Shown here: positions 10,344-17,573 of the stretch, one piece after another
Layout: every line of letters begins with the position of its first letter
How positions within the stretch are numbered: position 1 is the first letter of the stretch
Assembly (NCBI RefSeq): GCF_014643535.1
Contig: NZ_BMJQ01000012.1
Span: 1-64,000, forward strand
Direction of reading: 5' to 3'
Length of the DNA: 64,000 nt
From: Aliidongia dinghuensis
Lineage (GTDB): Bacteria; Pseudomonadota; Alphaproteobacteria; ATCC43930; CGMCC-115725
Position numbers and translations under genes: made by a program
Notes under the pieces: model-generated
Database searches by the model: none
Told to the model about the DNA's origin: nothing
The model's input: the letters and a program-made list of their open reading frames with translations, nothing else

Positions 10344-11228
10344 TCAGAGTGTGAGCGTCATGCCCTCGCGGGCGACGAGCGTGCCAGGCCGGCGCGCGGC
10401 CGCGGCGGCCCCGATCGCGTCCAGCTGATCGTCGGTGCGGCGCGGCGCATGATGGAACAGCACGAGCGTCTTGGCGCCCGATGCTTCCATCAGCTTGATG
10501 CCCTCCTGCCAGGTCGAGTGACCCCAGCCGACCTTTTCCGGATATTCCGTGTCGGTGAACATCGCGTCGTAGATGACGTAGTCGGCGCCGGCGATCAGCC
10601 CCAGGATATTGTCGTCGAGCCGCCCCGGGAAATGCTCGGTGTCGGTGATGTAGCAAAGCGCGCGTCCACCATATTCGACGCGATAGCCGGTCGCCCGGTT
10701 CGGGTGGTTGAGCGGCGCCGTCTTGACCTGGACGCCCGGACAGGGCTGCAGCGTGTCGCCGGCGCGGAAATCGATGAAGGTCTTGTTGGAGTGGAGCGCG
10801 TCGACCGGGATCGGAAACAGCGGGTCGGCCATCATCGTGTTCAGCACATCCTCGACCGTGCGCTCCGGCGCCAGGTGGCCGGCGTAGATCTTGAGCCGGT
10901 TCTCGGCACTGAACGCCGGCGTGAAGAACGGCAGGCCCACGATATGGTCGAGATGGGTGTGGGTCAGGAAGATGCTGAACTCGAGCGGGCCCGAGATCGG
11001 TTCGAGGCTATGGCCGAGCGGCCGGATGCCGCTGCCGGCATCGAGGATCAATCGCTGCTTGCCGCAGACGACCTCGAGGCAGGGCGTATTGCCGCCGTAG
11101 CGGACGGTGGCAGGCCCGGGGGCTGAAATGCTGCCGCGCACGCCCCAGAAAGTGCAGGTGAAGGGCCCTTGGGCCGAGGCCTTCGGGCCGGTTTCGTCGC
11201 TCACAGCGCTCATGCCCCAGCTTGCCAT
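10344..11228 (-). CDS. MBL-fold metal-dependent hydrolase
   Basis: A 294-residue metallo-beta-lactamase-fold protein. The N-terminal FWGVRGSI (27-34) and RYGGNTPC (43-50) lead to the metal motif HTHLDH (90-95), with further conserved ligands later (a His in TAPLNHPNR, TDTEHFPG, YDAMFTD, GHSTWQEG, LFHHAP). This subfamily resembles phosphodiesterase or RNase Z-like hydrolases, but the substrate is not defined. The gene lies 25 bases downstream of the response regulator and probably shares its transcript. A second ATG at 11213 (MSAVSDE) is an equally plausible start, because neither has a strong ribosome-binding site. Confidence 0.88.
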   Translation of the reverse strand: MASWGMSAVSDETGPKASAQGPFTCTFWGVRGSISAPGPATVRYGGNTPCLEVVCGKQRLILDAGSGIRPLGHSLEPISGPLEFSIFLTHTHLDHIVGLPFFTPAFSAENRLKIYAGHLAPERTVEDVLNTMMADPLFPIPVDALHSNKTFIDFRAGDTLQPCPGVQVKTAPLNHPNRATGYRVEYGGRALCYITDTEHFPGRLDDNILGLIAGADYVIYDAMFTDTEYPEKVGWGHSTWQEGIKLMEASGAKTLVLFHHAPRRTDDQLDAIGAAAAARRPGTLVAREGMTLTL

Positions 11229-11253
11229 CCCTGTGTCGGCCTCACGGCCGGCG

Positions 11254-11943
11254 TCACGGCACCAGGCGATACCCGCCGGGTTCCGTAATCAGTAGTTCCG
11301 CCTTGGAAGGATCGGTTTCGATCTTCTGCCTGAGGCGATAGACGTGCGTTTCGAGCGTATGCGTGGTTACAGCCGCGTTGTAGCCCCAGACCTCGTTGAG
11401 CAGCAGCTCGCGGCCGGTCGGCCGGTCGCCAGCGCGCAACAGGTACTTCAGGATAGCGGTTTCCTTCTCGGTGAGCCGCACCTTTTTCTTGCCGCCGTCG
11501 GCAACCAGGAGTTTTGCGCTCGGCCGGAAGCTGTAGGGTCCGATGGTGAAGATCGCGTCTTCGCTCTGCTCGTGCTGGCGCAGCTGGGCGCGGAGCCGGG
11601 CCAGGAGCACGCCCAGGCGGAACGGCTTCGTCACATAGTCGTTGGCGCCGGCGTCGAGGCCGAGGATCGTGTCCGCCTCGCTGTCCGCCCCGGTCAGCAT
11701 GACGATCGGCGCGCGCACGCCGCTGCGCCTGAGGAGCCGGCAGAGCTCGCGCCCGTCCATGTCGGGCAGGCCCACGTCGAGCACGACGACGTCGAAATAA
11801 TGTTGCTTGGCGATCTCGAGCGCCGCCGCGGCGCTGTCGGCGAGTTCGGTCACGAATTCCTCATGCAGCCGCAGCTGCTCGGCCAGCGCTTCGCGCAGGG
11901 CCTGGTCGTCGTCGACCAGCAGAATCTTCTTCGGTGCCGTCAT
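11254..11943 (-). CDS. cenR: OmpR-family response regulator, CenR-like
   Basis: A 229-residue response regulator. The receiver domain has acidic residues at 11-13, phospho-acceptor Asp56 in VVVLDVGLPD, a Thr in MLTG and a Lys in YVTKPF. The DNA-binding domain has the winged-helix sequence ELLLNEVWGYNAAVTTHTLETHVYRLRQKIE. From memory, this wording (HEQSEDAIFTIGPY, RLTEKETAILKYL, TTHTLETH) is close to CenR, the envelope regulator of Caulobacter and Rhodobacter, which is also an orphan without an adjacent kinase. The start at 11943 follows AAAGGA and opens with MTAPKKILLVDDD; the longer open frame to 12033 lacks that fit. CenR identity should be tested by phylogeny. Confidence 0.82.
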   Translation of the reverse strand: MTAPKKILLVDDDQALREALAEQLRLHEEFVTELADSAAAALEIAKQHYFDVVVLDVGLPDMDGRELCRLLRRSGVRAPIVMLTGADSEADTILGLDAGANDYVTKPFRLGVLLARLRAQLRQHEQSEDAIFTIGPYSFRPSAKLLVADGGKKKVRLTEKETAILKYLLRAGDRPTGRELLLNEVWGYNAAVTTHTLETHVYRLRQKIETDPSKAELLITEPGGYRLVP

Positions 11944-12106
11944 GGCGTTCCTTTGATCGTCGCCCGCCGGATCAGCGGTTGAACGGCCGTCCAATTCGCC
12001 CGAGAGCATAGGGAGCGGCTCGCGAGCGTGCAATCCGGGGCGTGCAATCCGGCAGGATGTCCGGGTCTTTGGTCAAGCCCGCCGGTCACGTTCAGCCGTC
12101 GAGCCC

Positions 12107-13177
12107 CTAGCCATCGAGCCCCACCAGGCGATCGAACGATCGGCCCCAGAGCCGCGCCGTCCCTGCCCAGTCGAGGAAGCCTGCCGCCGCGGCGACGGCG
12201 CCCGCCGCGTAAAGCCGGCGCAGGTCCGCGTCGCCGATCATTCGGTCGAGCGCCGCCGTCAGCGCCGCCCGGTCACCGGCCGGCACCAGGATGCCGGCCG
12301 TATCCGGCACGGTCTCGGGAATGGCGCCGGCGTCGGTGCCAATCACCGGCAGACCATGGGCCATCGCCTCGGCATAGGCCATGCCGTAACCCTCGTAGAA
12401 GGACGGCAGCACGAACACGTCCGCCGCACGATAGGCCTCGGGCAGGATCTCGGGCGGCCATTCGCCCGCGAGCTCGACCTGGGCCGCGAGCCCGTGATCG
12501 GCAATCGCCGCATGGAGCGCCGCCACGGTTTCCGGGTCCCGCTCCAGGCTGCCGATCGCTGTCAGCCGCCAGTCGCGCCGGTCGAGCGCCGCCAGCGCGT
12601 CCACCAGCAGGCGATGACCCTTGCGCGGCGTTACGGTCGCCACCGTGAGCAACCGGACCGGGCCTGCCCGATCCGTCACGAGCACCGGCGCCGCCGTCGG
12701 CCGGTCGGTGCCCGGCGGGACCACGATGATGCGGTCCTGTGGCACGCCATAGGCGGTGACATCGGCGGCGCTGCGCGGGCTCGGGCAGAGCACGCCGCGG
12801 CAGAGCGGCAGCAGCGTCCGTTCAAGCGCTGCGTAGCGGTCGGCGTCCTTGGGTGCGAGGCCGGTCTCGAGCGCCAGCGCATGATGGACCAGCACGACGA
12901 TGGCGAGCCGCCGGGCCGCCGCCGGCAGTGCCTCCTCGAACGCCGCGAGCGCGAGGCCGTCGATGCAGACGAGCGCGCCGTCGGGCAGCGCTGCGAGCAC
13001 CGCCGCGGCACTGGCACGCGCCACCGTATCCGCGTCCGGAAAGCGGCCCCTCAGTTCGACAAGCCCGACCGGACGGCCATCCGTACGCAGTCCCTCAACG
13101 ACCCGGCGGTCATAGAGGTAGCCGCCGGTGATCTGGTCGATCGAACCCGGAACGATGAAGGTAAGTGCGCGCTCCAT
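12107..13177 (-). CDS. glycosyltransferase family 4 protein in the pterin-like cluster
   Basis: A 356-residue GT-B glycosyltransferase. The C-terminal half carries the GT4 signature: VATVTPRKGHRLLVDAL, then VFVLPSFYEGYGMAYAEAM with the catalytic glutamates, and GLPVIGTDAGAIPETV. The N-terminal acceptor half starts with ALTFIVPGSIDQITGGYLYDRR. It is the last gene of a four-gene minus-strand operon, starting 9 bases after the pterin-synthase-like gene. Its likely job is to put a sugar on the small molecule made by the preceding enzymes. That is inferred from linkage; an envelope-glycan role is the alternative. Confidence 0.87.
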   Translation of the reverse strand: MERALTFIVPGSIDQITGGYLYDRRVVEGLRTDGRPVGLVELRGRFPDADTVARASAAAVLAALPDGALVCIDGLALAAFEEALPAAARRLAIVVLVHHALALETGLAPKDADRYAALERTLLPLCRGVLCPSPRSAADVTAYGVPQDRIIVVPPGTDRPTAAPVLVTDRAGPVRLLTVATVTPRKGHRLLVDALAALDRRDWRLTAIGSLERDPETVAALHAAIADHGLAAQVELAGEWPPEILPEAYRAADVFVLPSFYEGYGMAYAEAMAHGLPVIGTDAGAIPETVPDTAGILVPAGDRAALTAALDRMIGDADLRRLYAAGAVAAAAGFLDWAGTARLWGRSFDRLVGLDG

Positions 13178-13186
13178 GGCCGGGAC

Positions 13187-13588
13187 TCAGAGCGGCGCGT
13201 CGTAGCCGGCCCAGGCGACCGGGGATTCGCGCAGGACCACTTGGAGCGAGGCGAGCGCCCCGGCCGTGCCGGGGCCGAGCGCGCCGGCGGCAACCTGCGC
13301 CTTGAGGCGCTGGTGCAGCGCGCCGGCCAGGAACTCGGTCGTGGTGTTGCGTCCGGCGAATTCCGGCAGCTCGTCGAGATTGGCGAAAGCGATGGGCGCC
13401 AGCACTTCCTTCAGCAGCTCGAGCGCGCGGCCGATGTCGCACACGATGCCGTCGTCGTCGAGCCGTTCGCGCCGGAACGTCGCCTCGACCGTGTAGGTGG
13501 CGCCGTGCAGCCGCTGCGCCGGGCCGAAGATGGCGCCGCGGAAACTATGGGCGATCATGACATGGTCGCTGACGGTGACGCTGTACAT
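13187..13588 (-). CDS. 6-pyruvoyl/6-carboxy-tetrahydropterin synthase-like protein with altered active site
   Basis: A 133-residue protein of the T-fold PTPS/QueD family, close to the family's usual 120-150. The folding pattern is present: His14 in MIAHSF, Leu27-His28-Gly29 in RLHGATY, Asp51, the NTTTE motif (81-85) and Glu121, which anchors the pterin ring in relatives. However, the catalytic Cys is Ala24, the second His of the HxH zinc pair is Ala30, and the catalytic His of the LDHH region appears replaced by IAFAN. Zinc binding and classic chemistry are therefore doubtful, while pterin binding may remain. The start follows AGGAT. It lies between a dehydrogenase and a glycosyltransferase in a tight operon. 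Confidence 0.85.
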   Translation of the reverse strand: MYSVTVSDHVMIAHSFRGAIFGPAQRLHGATYTVEATFRRERLDDDGIVCDIGRALELLKEVLAPIAFANLDELPEFAGRNTTTEFLAGALHQRLKAQVAAGALGPGTAGALASLQVVLRESPVAWAGYDAPL

Positions 13589-13607
13589 GGTGGGGGATCC
13601 TGAAGCC

Positions 13608-14594
13608 TCAAGGATAGAGCACGAGGCGGCACAACGCGCCCACGGCATCGTCGGCGAGCCGCGCCATGGTATCGGGCAGTTCGGAGAATGCACTGTCGCC
13701 GTCGAGGAAATGGTCATAGACCGGATCGGCGAGCAGATCGAGCGCGAGCGCGAGCCGCCGCCGGTGTGGCCAGCGCGGCCGCTGGGCGGGCGCCACCTGG
13801 CCGACCTGGGACGCGCGGATAGTAAGCCTGCGGGCATGGAACGCCTCGCCTAAGCGCAGCGTCACTGGCCGGTCACCATACCAGCTCATGTCGAGCACGG
13901 TCGCCTCGACGCCGGCGAGCCGGAGTGCCAGCGCCAGGCCGTCGGCCGCACCGCTCGCCTGGATGACCAGGTCCTGGTCGTCCGGCGCCGCCGCGGGCGA
14001 CGCAAAGCCGCAGCCGAGCGCCCGGGCGAGATCGGCGCGCGCCGGATTGCGGTCGATGAGCGTCACCGCTGCGCCCGGCAGCCGCGCCGCAAGGGCCGCG
14101 ACCAGGCCGCCGACGACGCCGGCGCCGATGATCGCGATGTGCTGGCCCGGCAGCGCGCACGCATCCCAGAGCCCGTTGAGCGCGGTTTCGAGATTGGCCG
14201 CCAGCACGGCACGCCGGGTCGGCACGGCATCCGGCACCGGCAGCACCGCCGCGGCCGGCACGACGAAACGGTCCTGATGGGGATGGAGGCAGAAGACCCG
14301 GCGGCCGAGGAGCGCTGCCGGCCCCGTTTCGACCTCGCCGACCGCGCTGTAGCCGTATTTGACCGGGCCGGGGAAGTCGCCCTCCTGGAACGGGCAGCGC
14401 ATCGCCTGATGCTGGCTCACCGGCACGCCGCCGCGATAGACCAGCGTCTCCGTGCCGCGGCTGATGCCGCTCGCCAGCATGCGGACGAGCACCTCGTCCG
14501 GCCCCGGTGCCGCGAGCGGCGCCGGCCGGATGGCACCCTGGCCGGGTGCCACAACCCAGAAGGCGCGGGCCGTTCCGCTCACGAGAAATCGCAC
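13608..14594 (-). CDS. zinc-free medium-chain dehydrogenase (BchC-like)
   Basis: A 328-residue medium-chain dehydrogenase/reductase. The GroES-like part has SGISRGTE where zinc alcohol dehydrogenases have CGxCGTD, and KYGYSAVGEV where they have PGHExxGxV. The catalytic zinc ligands are thus missing, as in BchC-type enzymes. The NAD(P) site is clear: IAIIGAGVVGGLVAALAARL followed by an acidic residue in LIDRNPARADLARALG. It starts with GTG, overlaps the end of the upstream reductase gene by 16 bases and is followed 19 bases later by the pterin-synthase-like gene. It probably oxidises or reduces the side chain of a pterin or ribityl compound; the substrate is unknown. Confidence 0.85.
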   Translation of the reverse strand: MRFLVSGTARAFWVVAPGQGAIRPAPLAAPGPDEVLVRMLASGISRGTETLVYRGGVPVSQHQAMRCPFQEGDFPGPVKYGYSAVGEVETGPAALLGRRVFCLHPHQDRFVVPAAAVLPVPDAVPTRRAVLAANLETALNGLWDACALPGQHIAIIGAGVVGGLVAALAARLPGAAVTLIDRNPARADLARALGCGFASPAAAPDDQDLVIQASGAADGLALALRLAGVEATVLDMSWYGDRPVTLRLGEAFHARRLTIRASQVGQVAPAQRPRWPHRRRLALALDLLADPVYDHFLDGDSAFSELPDTMARLADDAVGALCRLVLYP

Positions 14595-15475
14595 TCGAAC
14601 AGCATGTCCTCGCCGAGCGCGAAGCGGCGGAGCCGGGGGCGCAGGCCCTGGGCCAGGTCCTGGATCTCCGGCAGCTGGATGCCGGGCCGGCCCGACCCGA
14701 TGATGAGCGGCGAGATCGTGAGCTGCAGCCGGTCGAGGGCACCCTGGGCCAGGAAGCGCGACACGGTGATGCCGCCGCCTTCGACGAAGATCCAGCTGAG
14801 CCCGCGGCGGCCGAGCAGGTCGACGATGGCGTGGCAGTCGAGCGTGCCGTCCCCGGCGCGCGGCACGGTCAGCACCTCGGCCTGGCCGAGCCGCGGCGGC
14901 GGCGCGCGATCGGCGGCGGTGATCACCAGGGTTGCGGCGGCGGCGTCGCGGAACAGGGCATAATCGGGCCCGAGCCCCAGCATCGGGTCGAGCACGACGC
15001 GGACCGGGTTGTCGCCCGGACAGCGCCGCACCGTCAGCTGCGGGTCGTCGAGCCGCACCGTGTCGGCACCGACCAGGATCGCATCGGCGAGCGCCCGCAT
15101 GCGGTGATTGTGCAGCAGGTCCTCAGGTCCCGTGACCCAGCGCGAGGCGCCGTTCGCGGCCGCGATGCGCCCGTCCAGGCTCTGGCCCAGATGGGCGACG
15201 GTGAACGGCCGACGGGCCTGGACCGCGAGCGGCAAATAGAGATCGAGCAGGCGGCCGACCGCCGGCAGCGGCACGGGATCGGCCGACCAGCGGCCATCCG
15301 GCTCGATCCACAGCCGGCTGTCGCCGATTTCGAGCCACAATGTGCTGCCGTTCGCGGGCGTGCCCGTCCGGCGGGCTGCGCAAATCGCGTCCCAGGCACC
15401 GGCTTCGTCGAGTAGGATGGGTGCACGCACCGCTTCTGATCGTCCTGTTGGTCGGGAATGGCTTCCGGCAGACAC
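14579..15475 (-). CDS. RibD C-terminal-type reductase (DHFR-like) with extra N-terminal domain
   Basis: A 298-residue protein. From about residue 88 it has the RibD reductase/DHFR-like fold: VAHLGQSLDGRIAA, then SRWVTGPEDLLHNHRMRALADAILVGADTV and DDPQLTVRR, and WIFVEGGGITVSRFL near the C terminus. The deaminase domain of normal bifunctional RibD is absent. Instead the first ~85 residues are an unrelated module (LWLEIGDSRLWIEPDGRW) that I cannot name. It would reduce a ribosyl-amino-pyrimidine or a pterin with NADPH. It heads the minus-strand operon. The start is uncertain: GTG 15475 or a GTG at 15427 (VRAPILL). Divergent from the phosphatidyltransferase gene. Confidence 0.85.
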   Translation of the reverse strand: MSAGSHSRPTGRSEAVRAPILLDEAGAWDAICAARRTGTPANGSTLWLEIGDSRLWIEPDGRWSADPVPLPAVGRLLDLYLPLAVQARRPFTVAHLGQSLDGRIAAANGASRWVTGPEDLLHNHRMRALADAILVGADTVRLDDPQLTVRRCPGDNPVRVVLDPMLGLGPDYALFRDAAAATLVITAADRAPPPRLGQAEVLTVPRAGDGTLDCHAIVDLLGRRGLSWIFVEGGGITVSRFLAQGALDRLQLTISPLIIGSGRPGIQLPEIQDLAQGLRPRLRRFALGEDMLFECDFS

Positions 15476-15516
15476 CGGTCTTAATGCCGAACCTATCTAG
15501 CCCGAGTCCGCCACCA

Positions 15517-16290
15517 ATGTCACAACCGCGTGAACGTGCAAAACATTCCCGAACGGGGCAAGCAGAGGTGGATCGATCGCTCGCGGGCCTCACCGTCGCG
15601 GGTGTTTTGGCGCTGGCCGGCCTTGCGGCGATGGGCGTCGCGCTGTCGCCGGCGGCACTCGCAGCCGCCCTCGCGGGCTGGCTCCTCTATGCCGGTATCG
15701 TCCGCCTGGCCGTGGCCCGCGCCGGCCTCGCCGGCTTCGGTGACGCCAATCGGGTGACGCTGCTGCGCGGTCTGCTCGTCGCTCTCTTGATGCCGTTCCT
15801 GATCGTGCCGGGAGGCTGGCTGCCGGTCGGCCTCGGCGCGCTGGCACTGGCACTCGACGGCGTCGACGGGCCGATCGCGCGCCGGACCGGCAGCGCCGGA
15901 CCGTTCGGCGCGCGCTTCGACATGGAAACCGACGCGCTGACCGTACTGGTGCTGAGCGCGCTCGTGGCGGCGGAGGGTCGGGTCGGCGCCTGGGTGCTGC
16001 TGAGCGGCGCGCTCCGCTATCTCTATGTCGCGGCCGGGCAGGTCTGGCCGTGGCTGCGCCGGTCGCCGCCGCCGAGCTTCGCCCGCAAGCTCGTCTGCGT
16101 CGTGCAGATCGCGGCGCTGCTGGCCGCGCTCATGCCGATCCTGGCATCGCCCTGGCCATCGCGCGTCGCGGCGGTCGCCCTCGGCCTGCTCGTCTGGTCG
16201 TTCGGCCGCGACGTCATATGGCTCCTGCGCGAGCGGGACATGGCGGAATCGCCCGAGGCACCATATCTCAGCGGGAACGGCGGTGTATGA
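15517..16290 (+). CDS. CDP-alcohol phosphatidyltransferase family protein
   Basis: A 257-residue membrane protein with about six hydrophobic segments. It carries the full family active-site motif, D-x2-D-G-x2-A-R-x8-G-x3-D-x3-D, seen as DGVDGPIAR then GARFDMETD. Such enzymes join a CDP-activated lipid or sugar alcohol to a second alcohol at the membrane. The ATG at 15517 is the best of several weak starts (another in-frame ATG at 15484). It is transcribed away from the RibD-like operon and followed 28 bases later by GTP cyclohydrolase II. This linkage suggests that it conjugates a pterin or ribityl product to a CDP-alcohol, not ordinary phospholipid synthesis. That is inference. Confidence 0.85.
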   Translation: MSQPRERAKHSRTGQAEVDRSLAGLTVAGVLALAGLAAMGVALSPAALAAALAGWLLYAGIVRLAVARAGLAGFGDANRVTLLRGLLVALLMPFLIVPGGWLPVGLGALALALDGVDGPIARRTGSAGPFGARFDMETDALTVLVLSALVAAEGRVGAWVLLSGALRYLYVAAGQVWPWLRRSPPPSFARKLVCVVQIAALLAALMPILASPWPSRVAAVALGLLVWSFGRDVIWLLRERDMAESPEAPYLSGNGGV

Positions 16291-16318
16291 TGCGCGCCGG
16301 ATTGTCGGGTCGACGAGG

Positions 16319-17458
16319 ATGTTGAAGCAAGCAATGGCCAAGACCGGTCAGGAACAGCGCGTATTGCCGCCGCACGAGGTCAACCGCGCGGTCGCCGACC
16401 TGCGCCGCGGCGACGTCGTGCTGCTGAGCGACGGCAGCCACGCCGCCCTCATCCAGGCGGCCGAGGCGATCGACGACGAGGGGCTGGCGCGGGCAGCGGC
16501 CCTCACCCGGGCCCGCCCCGTCCTGGCCACGACGTTGCGCCGCGCGATCACGCTCGACCTGGCGCCCGATCAGGATTCTGCCGGACGGACCGTCGAGCTG
16601 TTGCCGCCGGCGGACGCCAGTGCCGTGTTCCTGCGCGAGCTTGCCGACCCGACGGTCGTGCGCGAGGTGTCAGCGGCGCCGATCGGCGTCACGCAGACAG
16701 AGCCTGACAGCCTCACCGCCGGCGCCATCGAGCTTGCCAAGCTCGCCCGCCTGCTGCCCGCGATCGTCTGCTTCCCGATCCCGCCGCGCGAGGGTGCGCT
16801 GATCGCCCGGCGCGAGGGCATCATCGAGGTCGGCCTCACCCAGGTGTTCGATCACCGGACCGTGCTGGCGAAGACGTTGCGCCGCGTCGCCGAGGCGAGC
16901 GTGCCGCTGGTCGACGCCGAGGACACGCGCGTCATCGCCTTCCGCCCGGACGACGGCGGCACCGATCATCTGGCGATCATGATCGGCGAGCCCAAGGGAC
17001 CGGCGCCGGTGCTGGCGCGCATCCATTCGGAATGTTTCACCGGCGACCTGCTCGGCAGCCTGCGCTGCGACTGCGGCGACCAGCTCAGGGGCGCCATCCG
17101 GGCGATTTCCGAGGCCGGCGGCGGCGTCGTGATCTATCTGGCCCAGGAAGGCCGCGGCATCGGCCTCGTCAACAAGCTCAGGGCCTACAAGCTGCAGGAC
17201 ACAGGCTTCGACACGGTCGACGCCAATTTGCAGCTGGGCTTCGAATCCGACGAGCGCGTCTATCAGCCGGCGGCCGAGATCCTGCGCCAGCTGGGGTTCG
17301 ACAAGGTGCGGCTCATGACCAACAACCCGGAGAAGGTCAAGGCGCTTGCCCAGCACGACATCGAGATCGTCGAGCGCGTGCCCCATGTCTTCGCATCCAA
17401 CGACCATAACCGCGGCTATCTCGAGACCAAGGCGAAACGCAGCGGCCATCTGTTCTGA
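16319..17458 (+). CDS. ribA: GTP cyclohydrolase II with degenerate RibB-like N-terminal domain
   Basis: A 379-residue protein. The C-terminal half is GTP cyclohydrolase II: zinc cysteines in HSECFTGDLLGSLRCDCGDQL, then YLAQEGRGIGLVNKLRAYKLQD, and LMTNNPEKVKAL. It converts GTP to the diamino-ribosylamino-pyrimidinone phosphate that starts riboflavin and related pathways. The first ~190 residues resemble dihydroxybutanone-phosphate synthase but read LLSDGSHAALIQAAEAIDDE where RibB needs an acidic DREGEGD-type motif, so that activity is probably lost. Starts at 16319 or 16334 (MAKTGQEQ) are both possible; neither has an ideal ribosome-binding site. It could serve riboflavin synthesis, the neighbouring pterin-like cluster, or both. 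Confidence 0.93.
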   Translation: MLKQAMAKTGQEQRVLPPHEVNRAVADLRRGDVVLLSDGSHAALIQAAEAIDDEGLARAAALTRARPVLATTLRRAITLDLAPDQDSAGRTVELLPPADASAVFLRELADPTVVREVSAAPIGVTQTEPDSLTAGAIELAKLARLLPAIVCFPIPPREGALIARREGIIEVGLTQVFDHRTVLAKTLRRVAEASVPLVDAEDTRVIAFRPDDGGTDHLAIMIGEPKGPAPVLARIHSECFTGDLLGSLRCDCGDQLRGAIRAISEAGGGVVIYLAQEGRGIGLVNKLRAYKLQDTGFDTVDANLQLGFESDERVYQPAAEILRQLGFDKVRLMTNNPEKVKALAQHDIEIVERVPHVFASNDHNRGYLETKAKRSGHLF

Positions 17459-17467
17459 CCCGGCATT

Positions 17468-17536
17468 CCTTGCCGACCGGCAAGGGTGCTCCAAGCTAAC
17501 CATCTGAAAAACAACAGGCCCGATCTGGCATCGGGC
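17468..17536 (+). terminator. two short hairpins after ribA (weak terminator candidate)
   Basis: CCTTGCC-GACC-GGCAAGG (17468-17485) and GCCCGAT-CTGGC-ATCGGGC (17518-17536) are perfect 7-bp stems in the 115-base gap after ribA. Neither has a T-run on the plus strand, so an intrinsic terminator is not proven. The second has a T-rich tail only in minus orientation. Confidence 0.35.
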
Positions 17537-17573
17537 TTGCGTGGCCGACCCGGACACCCGTCAGGGGCCGGAT

